Source of the DNA: Halieaceae bacterium
GTDB lineage: Bacteria; Pseudomonadota; Gammaproteobacteria; Pseudomonadales; Halieaceae
Direction of reading: 5' to 3'
NCBI GenBank assembly: GCA_018666055.1
Contig: JABJAS010000209.1
Coordinates: forward strand, 1-5,270
DNA: 5,270 bases
Positions 1-5,270 of this stretch are shown here, piece after piece. The notes beneath the pieces are model-generated. The model was given only the letters and a program-made list of their open reading frames with translations, was not told where the DNA came from and made no database searches. Every line of letters begins with the position of its first letter. Positions within the stretch are counted from its first letter, which is position 1. A program made the translations under genes and the position numbers.

Positions 1-1
1 A

Positions 2-610
2 AAAGCCTCGGAGGCTGGCATCGCGACCCACCTGGTAGTGATGACCGATGGTGCCCTGGGCGGCAGCGCGGCGGACCTAGTAGACACCCGGCAACAGGAG
101 GTTCAGGCTGCGGCTAAACTGCTCGGCATAACCAGCCTCGACAGCTGGCAGGAGCCCGATCGCGGCCTCGTATATAGTGAAGCCTCAGTGAGCAAAATTG
201 CGCAGAAGATTAACAGTCTCGGCGCTGCCAGTGTCTTCTTTCCGGGGCCCCTAGAGCTACACCCGGATCATCGTGTCACGGCACTGCTAGTTTGGGCAGC
301 TATTCAGCAATTAAGCAAAGAGTCTCTTTCAGTGAACGCGTATTCCTACGAGATCGGTGTACAGAACCCGGTCAACGTGCTCATCGATATTACCGAGCAG
401 CGGCCGCGCAAGGAACAGGCCATGACGATTTATGCGAGCCAGAACGATGAAAATAATTACGAGGAATTGGTACTGTCCCTGGACAAGGGACGCACCTTCA
501 CACTGCCGGCGAATGTCAGTCACGCAGAAGGCTTTTACCGCTACTCGGAAGAGCAACTGGCCACGTCGCTCAGAGCAGTTACACACGAAATCATCGAGTT
601 GTACTTCTAA
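2..610 (+). CDS. PIG-L/LmbE family deacetylase, C-terminal part (5' end outside window)
   Basis: Zinc-dependent de-N-acetylase of the PIG-L/LmbE superfamily, whose members remove acetyl groups from N-acetylglucosamine-type sugars or related small molecules. The frame is open from base 2 (reading KASEAGIATHLVVMTDGALGG), so the ATG at 38 is an internal Met and not the start. Visible family marks are the strand-turn VVMTDGALGG (bases 29-58), an Arg-x-x-Glu helix followed by A-x-x-LG (TRQQEVQAAAKLLGI, bases 86-130), and the HPDH motif at 260-271. By analogy with MshB the second His of HPDH binds zinc and the first helps catalysis. A later K-x-x-A-(x)4-Y-x-SQ segment (about bases 410-454) and a C-terminal AEGFYRY segment (bases 524-544) also fit. 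The N-terminal PHPDDE-type motif, which supplies the other zinc ligands and the general base, must lie upstream and cannot be checked. No signal peptide can be judged. The substrate is unknown; related enzymes often sit in glycan or lipopolysaccharide clusters. The family is confident, the specific role is not. Confidence 0.88.
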   Translation, partial: KASEAGIATHLVVMTDGALGGSAADLVDTRQQEVQAAAKLLGITSLDSWQEPDRGLVYSEASVSKIAQKINSLGAASVFFPGPLELHPDHRVTALLVWAAIQQLSKESLSVNAYSYEIGVQNPVNVLIDITEQRPRKEQAMTIYASQNDENNYEELVLSLDKGRTFTLPANVSHAEGFYRYSEEQLATSLRAVTHEIIELYF

Positions 611-641
611 CGGCGCGAGATCGCAACATTAGGAATCGCGG
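611..641. other. Convergent intergenic gap with a weak inverted repeat
   Basis: This 31-base gap lies between the stop of the deacetylase gene (+) and the stop of the last gene of the minus-strand block. It contains a 5-base inverted repeat, CGCGA (614-618) with TCGCG (636-640), separated by 17 bases, and an internal GCGA-GA-TCGC (615-624). Neither is followed by a T-run on either strand, so neither is a convincing intrinsic terminator. The convergent layout implies that transcription ends here or within the opposing 3' ends, but the signal is not evident. Confidence 0.3.
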
Positions 642-1184
642 TTAGTGCAGTGGGTTTGAACTTCCGGGAGCAGGCGACTCATCCATCCAAGTCGGCCAGA
701 TCGCGAGTGGCCAGTCCGCGCGTCGCCACTGCGCGTGCAAGATACCCAGCCATTGGCGCAGTTGTTTGGAGACTACCGTCAGCGTCGCCATTCCCTCGTC
801 GTCCTGCCCCGCCACCGCACCTATATCACGCTTGAATAAGAGCACCAGCGTGCCCTCCGGGCTCAGCGTAATATCCACTTCCGGAATAAGCCAACTTAGT
901 GACGACGAGACAGCCCTCACGGGCTGTTCCGGTGCAAGTTCGGCCTCGGCAGCTTGCTGCGCAAAGCCCTGTAAGAGGCTATTCGCTGGCGCCCTCGTCT
1001 CACCCGCCTTGCCAGGGGTTGGCGACTGTTTCTCGATCAGGCCGAGCAGATGCGAAATTATCTGTGTCAGCAGGCGCTGGGTTAACCATAGAACGATGGT
1101 TTGGTTGTCTTCGCTCTCGCCAGCGAGGCGAATACGGTCTTCGACTTCGACGTACTCGGTAGTGATGCGCTCTAGATTGATCAT
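642..1184 (-). CDS. Uncharacterised 180-residue protein, last gene of type I secretion block
   Basis: I do not recognise this protein family. Residues 1-50 begin with an acidic segment (YVEVEDRIRLAGESED), followed by a predicted amphipathic helix (VLWLTQRLLTQIISHLLGLI, about 31-50). A low-complexity linker rich in Ala, Pro, Glu and Gln covers about 52-90. Residues 96-138 look beta-rich (LSWLIPEVDITLSPEGTLVL, then MATLTVVSK). The C-terminal part has five Trp in 22 residues (145-166; W145, W153, W158, W163, W166). There is no signal peptide and no clear membrane span, so a cytoplasmic location is likely. The ATG at 1184 lies 9 bases after the TolC-type gene's TAA. The intervening TCTCCCCCT is pyrimidine-rich and holds no Shine-Dalgarno, which suggests translational coupling. 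No other early start codon is available. Reality as a gene is supported by tight operon-like spacing and a full-length frame with no competing gene opposite it. A role linked to secretion is inference from position only. Confidence 0.75.
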   Translation of the reverse strand: MINLERITTEYVEVEDRIRLAGESEDNQTIVLWLTQRLLTQIISHLLGLIEKQSPTPGKAGETRAPANSLLQGFAQQAAEAELAPEQPVRAVSSSLSWLIPEVDITLSPEGTLVLLFKRDIGAVAGQDDEGMATLTVVSKQLRQWLGILHAQWRRADWPLAIWPTWMDESPAPGSSNPLH

Positions 1185-1193
1185 AGGGGGAGA

Positions 1194-2567
1194 TTAACGC
1201 GCAGGCGCTTCCAGCCAGGACCCGACTTCGAGCATGTCGTCGGCGGTGAGTAGCCCTGTTTCGCGCTTCAGCATGAGGAGAAATTTGATGTGATCGTAGC
1301 GAGCTTGCTGCAGGTCCCGCTCCGCGCGGTACTGATCGCGAAGGGCATTCAGCACGTCTACACTGGTTACCGCGCCGAGTTCGAAGCCGCGTTGCATGGC
1401 CGTAGAGGCAAGGGCGGTGGAATCGACAAGCTTCTGTGCCGCCTCGATCAGTGTTTCTGCGGCCTGCACTTGGATATAGGCAATTCTGACCTGTTCGTTG
1501 GCTTCCAGCTGAACCTGTCGCAATTCGTTTTCCGCGATACTGTGCTGACTCAGAGCCTCGCGGACCGCGGCTTTGTTGGAGCCGCCTGCATAGAGCGGGA
1601 TTGTAACGTTCAGCCCGACATAGGTATTGTCGGTTCTGTTTAGCGGCATGTTGTCGAAACCCACATTCGAATCCTGTCGCTGTACGACGAAATTTACTTG
1701 CGGCATATACGCACCGCGTTGTTCATCCACGCGTTTGTCCGCGGCTTCAACGGCAAACTCCCGTGCCACAATCTGATGGTTGTTCTTCTCTGCCTGGCTA
1801 ACCCAATAATTAATGCTGTTTTCGAGAGGAGGTATGGCCGCTTCTTCGCGTAGGCTGGAAAGCTCACCTGCCGTAACGCCGCTAGCGGAGCGCAATGCCT
1901 CGCGTCTCATGGCGAGTTCACTCTGCAGATTCAACTGCTCCGCCTCGACAGCGGCAGCGCTCGCCCGTGCCTGGTACAGATCGGTTATCTGTGCCAGCTG
2001 TCTGTCATAAAGGCTCTGAATCTGGTTCAGCTGATTTTGCACGGCCTCAAGTTCGGCGGCAATCGAGTCGAGAGCGTCCTGTGCTTGCAGCACGTTGAAG
2101 TAGCGCTCCGCCACGTCGGTTAACAGGTTTGAGAGAGCGCCATAGTATTCGGCTTCGATCTGATCTTCGACAAGGTAGGCGGCGCTTCGCGCAGCATAGG
2201 CCTGCCAGTTAAACAGTACCTGCGAGAGTTGAACCGAATAGCGTCGTCCATCGAATTTCTGTAGCTGACTGGTATCGGAAATCATTCTCCTGTTGTCAGA
2301 CACGTTGGCATTGGCGCTCAATTGTGGCAGCAACCTGCCGTTGGCAGCCTGCTTGCGCGCCGACCCGATATTCAGCGATTCTGCAGCGATCTGTAGGGTG
2401 GGGCTGTAGTTGATCGCGGCGGTAAAAAAATCTTCCAGCGTACTGCCGATAGAATTTTCCGCTTTTGATATGGCTGTATTGTTAAGCTTTGGAAGACCAT
2501 CGGCAGCCATAGTGCTATGGGCATGGCTGATGCTAATGATAAGCAGCAATAAAAGATTTTTATGCAT
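1194..2567 (-). CDS. TolC-family outer membrane channel protein of type I secretion
   Basis: Outer-membrane component of a type I export system; family members form a trimeric beta-barrel plus periplasmic alpha-barrel tunnel that docks onto the HlyD-type adaptor. The 457-residue length is normal for the family. A signal peptide is visible: K3, a hydrophobic LLLLLIISIS core, and probable cleavage near residues 21-22 (TMA/AD). The two-fold internal repeat typical of TolC is evident. The first half (about 44-240) has a membrane-strand segment SVQLSQVLFNWQAYAARSAA (111-130). The second half (about 250-445) has the equivalent VGLNVTIPLYAGGSNKAAVR (317-336) with the characteristic PLYAGG. The late GFELGAVTSVDVLNALRD (394-411) is a hallmark near the second repeat's last helices. 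The ATG at 2567 lies 5 bases after the adaptor gene's stop. Only a weak GAAG lies upstream, so coupling is likely. The next in-frame Met (residue 20) would lose the signal peptide, so 2567 is preferred. Position beside exporter genes argues for a dedicated channel rather than a general efflux TolC. Confidence 0.93.
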   Translation of the reverse strand: MHKNLLLLLIISISHAHSTMAADGLPKLNNTAISKAENSIGSTLEDFFTAAINYSPTLQIAAESLNIGSARKQAANGRLLPQLSANANVSDNRRMISDTSQLQKFDGRRYSVQLSQVLFNWQAYAARSAAYLVEDQIEAEYYGALSNLLTDVAERYFNVLQAQDALDSIAAELEAVQNQLNQIQSLYDRQLAQITDLYQARASAAAVEAEQLNLQSELAMRREALRSASGVTAGELSSLREEAAIPPLENSINYWVSQAEKNNHQIVAREFAVEAADKRVDEQRGAYMPQVNFVVQRQDSNVGFDNMPLNRTDNTYVGLNVTIPLYAGGSNKAAVREALSQHSIAENELRQVQLEANEQVRIAYIQVQAAETLIEAAQKLVDSTALASTAMQRGFELGAVTSVDVLNALRDQYRAERDLQQARYDHIKFLLMLKRETGLLTADDMLEVGSWLEAPAR

Positions 2568-2572
2568 AACAG

Positions 2573-4078
2573 TTAGTCTTCAGTGAAGCTGCGGGCCAAT
2601 GCATTGGAGAAAGGCTTAAATAAATACTGCAGCAGCGTGCGTGAGCCAGTAGCAATGAATACCTCTGCTGGCATGCCCGGCAGTAACTCGAGATCACCAA
2701 GATCTGCCATGCCCTCGGGCGACACTTCAATTCGAGCAAGATAATGCGTTAAGCCGGTATTCTGATCTTGGATGGCATCGGCAGAGAGGCTCAGCAGCGA
2801 GCCAACAATCGTGGGAGTGCGGTTGCCAAAGCTCGAGAAACGAATAGTTGCTTCTTGCCCTTCGTAGACGCGGTCTATGTCGAGCGGAGAGACCTGCGCT
2901 TCGAGAATCAGTTCCTCGGTGAGCGGGACGATTTCGGCGATTACTGTGCCTGGGCCGATAACGCCGCCTTCGGTGTGTACCTGCATACCGTTAATCACGC
3001 CTGCAACCGGTGCGCGCACGGTAGTGCGGCTCACGATGTCTTGCAGTGCTGTGCCGCGTTCCTGTGCATCTTTGAGTCGAGTTTGTACCTCGCCAAGCTC
3101 ATTTACTACTTCGTTTTGGAATTGTCGATTTAACTGGAGTATCTGTAAGCGAGTCTCGCCTATCTGCACTTCGGTCGAGGCACTGGTCGCTGACAGGTCA
3201 GCCGCCTCGCCTTGGTAGCTTGCCAGATTGCGTTCAACCTGACGCAGGCGCGCCTTGTCTGAGAAGCCTTCATCGAGCAGCGCACGGGTGTCTTCGAGCT
3301 CGTCCGCAAAGGACTTGGCGAGCGCGATTTTGCTGTCTTTTAGCGCAGACAGGCCAACGAGCTTGGACTTGAGTTGGTCGATACGCTGCTCCAGCACTTC
3401 GATGCTGCCTTCGCGCGACGCCTTGCGCGCCTCAAAAATGGATGTCTGAGAGGCTATTTCCTCCGCTGCGTTTTCGCTAGTCAGACTGGCAGGATAAATT
3501 ATCTGAGTTAGCTCATCGCGCTCGGCCAATAGGCGCGCTTCGCGTGCCTGCAGGGCGACTAGCTGCGAGTTAGCGATCTCGAGCTGCGCCAGCGGCTGGG
3601 TATCGTCCATCTCGAGGAGCGGCTCGCCCGTCTCCACTACGTCACCATTCTGCGCGAGTATCGAACTTACTAAGCCGCCCTCTAAATGCTGCACGGCTTT
3701 CTTATACGTCTTAACGGTAACCTGTCCCGGCGCGTGTGCGGCGCCGTCAAGAGGTGCAATTGCCGCCCAGCCGCCAAACACGACAAACACGAGAATAAAA
3801 ACAGAAAGCCCGACGCGGCGCGGCATCTCCATGCTGGTCTCGACAAGATCATCGGCGCCCGCCGCCTGCGGCTTGGCCTGCCGCGTTGGCAAGATGGGCT
3901 TGGCAGCCGACTCTGCTCTGGCAGTTGCCGCATCGTCCACCGCCGAGGGCTTGATCGGTTGACCTGCGGGCATTTTGGCCACCGGCACGCGGGCAAGCGC
4001 TTGCTTATTGGTCGAAGTGGTTGCTTCGTTGTCTTGGCCGTTCTTGTTGTCGTCGTCCACGGGATCTCTCGTTTGCAA
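2573..4078 (-). CDS. HlyD/PrtE-family type I secretion periplasmic adaptor
   Basis: Membrane fusion protein linking the ABC exporter to the TolC-type channel. Numbered from the TTG at 4078, residues 1-87 are a polar, Ala/Lys/Pro-rich, probably disordered cytoplasmic tail. One membrane span covers about 88-107 (core LSVFILVFVVFGGWAAIAPL). A lipoyl-type half-motif follows, with HLEGGLVSSILAQNGDVVET at 131-150. A long coiled-coil hairpin spans about 160-345, including GFSDKARLRQVERNLASYQG (271-290). The returning lipoyl segment VRAPVAGVINGMQVHTEGG is at 354-372, then a beta-barrel region with LDIDRVYEGQEATIRF. The C-terminal GMPAEVFI (468-475) and RTLLQYLFKPF (480-490) are family hallmarks. The start is unresolved because no ATG occurs before residue 36 and an in-frame TGA lies just upstream. 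TTG 4078 is the outermost choice; GTG 4060 has the better-placed GAGAG. The gene directly precedes the channel gene (5-base gap) and follows the ABC gene, the usual D-E-F order. Confidence 0.94.
   Translation of the reverse strand: MQTRDPVDDDNKNGQDNEATTSTNKQALARVPVAKMPAGQPIKPSAVDDAATARAESAAKPILPTRQAKPQAAGADDLVETSMEMPRRVGLSVFILVFVVFGGWAAIAPLDGAAHAPGQVTVKTYKKAVQHLEGGLVSSILAQNGDVVETGEPLLEMDDTQPLAQLEIANSQLVALQAREARLLAERDELTQIIYPASLTSENAAEEIASQTSIFEARKASREGSIEVLEQRIDQLKSKLVGLSALKDSKIALAKSFADELEDTRALLDEGFSDKARLRQVERNLASYQGEAADLSATSASTEVQIGETRLQILQLNRQFQNEVVNELGEVQTRLKDAQERGTALQDIVSRTTVRAPVAGVINGMQVHTEGGVIGPGTVIAEIVPLTEELILEAQVSPLDIDRVYEGQEATIRFSSFGNRTPTIVGSLLSLSADAIQDQNTGLTHYLARIEVSPEGMADLGDLELLPGMPAEVFIATGSRTLLQYLFKPFSNALARSFTED
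4066..4070 (-). promoter_or_regulatory. Possible Shine-Dalgarno for a GTG start of the adaptor gene
   Basis: Minus-strand GAGAG lies 5 bases ahead of an in-frame GTG at 4060-4058 (codon 7 counted from the TTG at 4078). It is better placed than the AGCAGG that ends only 2 bases before the TTG. If used, the adaptor would be 495 residues and begin with (V/M)DDDNKNGQ. The motif is short and may be chance. Confidence 0.35.
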
Positions 4079-4124
4079 TGCCTGCTGCCCAATAAATCAA
4101 GCGGCTGGCTGTCTCTATGAATTC

Positions 4125-4147
4125 AAAAAGCGGACACGTCGTGTGCC
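4125..4147 (-). terminator. Weak hairpin plus T-run in the ABC-adaptor spacer
   Basis: Read on the minus strand, GG-C-ACAC / GAC / GTGT-CC can fold into a six-pair stem with one bulged C and a three-base loop (4147-4132). It is followed by GC and then TTTTT (4129-4125). It could weaken transcription between the ABC gene and the adaptor gene, acting as an attenuator or partial terminator. The stem is short, and two bases separate it from the T-run, so full termination is doubtful. A full stop here would also leave under 50 bases for a new adaptor promoter. Confidence 0.22.
4134..4144. repeat. 11-base palindrome ACACG-T-CGTGT
   Basis: A perfect inverted repeat with 5-base arms around one central base, in the 160-base spacer between the ABC exporter and adaptor genes. 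It overlaps the weak hairpin described separately. Its symmetry would suit a small dimeric regulator, but a repeat this short can arise by chance and no second copy is seen in the spacer. The rest of the spacer (4079-4238) holds no convincing promoter: TTGACT at 4176-4171 on the minus strand is followed after 17 bases only by AGGCAG, a poor -10 box. Confidence 0.3.
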
Positions 4148-4238
4148 TGCCTCTGGTCTAGTTGTTCTAAGTCAAGCATCTCTTCTTGTCTTGCGCAGCT
4201 GTGCAACTCTTAGGCGGCGATGTAACGAAACTCTGAGC

Positions 4239-5270
4239 CTAGGCGGGTCTGAGCGCAGGCTTTTTGTCCTGCGGTGCTGATAGCGCTGCGAGCACCTGAT
4301 CGCGCGGACCGAAGTGAGAGGCGGCGCCGTCGCGCATGACCAAAATTTTATCGACACACTGCAGCACCATGGTGCGGTGCGTAATGATAATAACCGTTGC
4401 GCCTTCTGCCTTAACGCGTTGTATCGCCTGAACAAGCTCGCGCTCGCCTTGATCATCGAGGTTCGAGTTTGGCTCGTCTAAAACTAGATATTTGGGTGAG
4501 CCGTATATCGCGCGGGCGAGACCGATACGCTGCCGCTGACCGCCCGACAAAATACCGCCCGATCCACCGATGACAGTGTCATAGCCTTGGGGCAAATGAA
4601 GTATTAAGCCGTGAACGCCGGCTGTCTTAGCCGCCTCGACTACTTTGTCGGGGTCGACATCGCCGAAGCGGCAAATGTTCTCAGAAATTGAGCCGTCGAA
4701 AAGTTCGATGTCCTGCGGCAGGTAGCCAACATAGGGACCAAGCTCGGCACGATCCCACGTAAAAATGTCTGCGCCGTCTAGACGGACCTTGCCGCTGTAA
4801 GTTGGCCAAATACCGAGAAGCGCGCGCGCGAGACACGACTTACCCGAGGCGCTCGGACCCACGATGCCAAGCGCTTCGCCTGCATCGAGTTCCATGTTTA
4901 CGCCGCGCACTACGATGTTCTTTGAGCCGGGTGGCACAACCATCACCTGTTCGGCCGACAATTTACCGGTTGGCGCCGGAAGAGACATGGTGTCTGCGTC
5001 TTTCGGAATTTGATTGAGCAGCTCACCGAGACGATCGTATTGGCCGCGAGCGAGCGTAAAGCCCTTCCAAGTGCCTACCAGCATATCAATCGGCGCAAGC
5101 GCCCTGCCGAGCAGCAAAGATCCTGCGATCATCATCCCGGGTGAGATTTCTTGACGCAGGGCCAGAAGTGCGCCTAGCCCGAGCAGTAAAGACTGCATTA
5201 CCATGCGGAAAGTTTTTGACAGGCTTTGCAGTACGCCCGCGGCCCGACTCGCGTCGGTTTGCAAGGTAAG
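4239..5270 (-). CDS. PrtD-type type I secretion ABC transporter (permease/ATPase), C-terminal part
   Basis: Inner-membrane exporter subunit that recognises the substrate and hydrolyses ATP. The frame is open to the window edge (LTLQTDASRAAG at the edge), so roughly the first 200-odd residues of a usual 540-600 residue protein are missing; the internal Met after the edge is not the true start. Residues below count from the Met at 5264. Two membrane segments cover about 21-37 and 42-62, with AGSLLLGRALAPIDMLVGTW (47-66), a strong PrtD-family signature, as is ASRAAGVLQSLSKTFRM (5-21). The nucleotide-binding domain is complete: Walker A GPSASGKS (136-143), Q-loop YLPQD (Gln184), ABC signature LSGGQRQ (239-245), Walker B YLVLDEP followed by NSNLD (259-270), and H-loop THR (His296). 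All catalytic residues are present. Relatives (PrtD, AprD, LipB, RsaD) export RTX proteases, lipases or S-layer proteins with an uncleaved C-terminal signal. The substrate here is unseen. Confidence 0.95.
   Translation of the reverse strand, partial: LTLQTDASRAAGVLQSLSKTFRMVMQSLLLGLGALLALRQEISPGMMIAGSLLLGRALAPIDMLVGTWKGFTLARGQYDRLGELLNQIPKDADTMSLPAPTGKLSAEQVMVVPPGSKNIVVRGVNMELDAGEALGIVGPSASGKSCLARALLGIWPTYSGKVRLDGADIFTWDRAELGPYVGYLPQDIELFDGSISENICRFGDVDPDKVVEAAKTAGVHGLILHLPQGYDTVIGGSGGILSGGQRQRIGLARAIYGSPKYLVLDEPNSNLDDQGERELVQAIQRVKAEGATVIIITHRTMVLQCVDKILVMRDGAASHFGPRDQVLAALSAPQDKKPALRPA

Noticed and set aside
614..640. An inverted repeat in the convergent gap considered as a bidirectional terminator.
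   Set aside because: The stem is only five pairs with a 17-base loop and there is no T-run on either strand, so it is listed only as a weak repeat.
766..1197. A 143-residue plus-strand frame opposite the uncharacterised gene.
   Set aside because: It is antisense to the operon-spaced 642-1184 gene. Its translation is Ser/Ala/Arg/Cys-rich with no fold-like pattern, as expected of an antisense shadow. The minus-strand frame has a more protein-like composition and operon spacing.
3686..4120. A 144-residue plus-strand frame opposite the N-terminus of the adaptor.
   Set aside because: It is antisense to the adaptor's membrane span and tail; its Arg/His/Cys-rich composition and lack of motifs indicate a shadow.
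4123..4179. An 18-codon minus-strand frame (MLDLEQLDQRQAHDVSAF) in the ABC-adaptor spacer, preceded by AAGAAGAG.
   Set aside because: The purine run abuts the ATG with almost no spacing, the frame is very short, and there is no conservation evidence. It could be a leader peptide but cannot be supported from one sequence.
4172..4456. A 94-residue minus-strand frame overlapping the end of the ABC exporter gene.
   Set aside because: It overlaps the well-supported exporter frame, which carries the Walker B to H-loop region there. Its translation is rich in Arg and Ser with no recognisable motif, typical of an out-of-frame reading.
4821..4830. A CG dinucleotide run (five units) within the ABC exporter gene.
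   Set aside because: It encodes the expected LARALLG helix after Walker A and is explained by GC-rich codons; it is too short to call a functional repeat.

Overview
The window most resembles a proteobacterium, probably a gammaproteobacterium. It encodes a Gram-negative three-part type I secretion system (inner-membrane ABC exporter, periplasmic adaptor, TolC-type outer-membrane channel) at mid-to-high GC. The lineage guess is inference from gene types only; no rRNA or other taxonomic marker is present.

Layout. Bases 2-610 (+) hold the C-terminal part of a PIG-L/LmbE-type zinc de-N-acetylase whose start lies before the window. A 31-base convergent gap (611-641) separates it from a minus-strand block. 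In the direction of transcription (right to left) that block runs: the C-terminal part of a PrtD-type ABC exporter (entering at base 5270, stop at 4239); a roughly 160-base spacer; an HlyD/PrtE-type membrane fusion protein (4078-2573); a TolC-family channel (2567-1194, 5-base gap); and an unrecognised 180-residue protein (1184-642, 9-base gap).

How the genes fit together. The ABC protein would energise export and recognise substrate in the inner membrane. The HlyD-type adaptor would span the periplasm and dock onto the TolC-type trimer, giving one-step export of an unseen substrate. In characterised PrtD-type systems the substrates are usually RTX-type proteins with an uncleaved C-terminal signal. 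No substrate gene lies in the window. The small last gene is spaced like a member of the same operon but matches no family I can name, and it is the least explained item here. The deacetylase is on the opposite strand and is probably an unrelated transcription unit.

No RNA gene, insertion sequence, CRISPR array, attachment site or origin was seen. The exporter genes look ordinary and intact where visible. The points worth a second look are the uncharacterised fourth gene, the long N-terminal tail and non-ATG start of the adaptor, and the spacer with its small palindrome.
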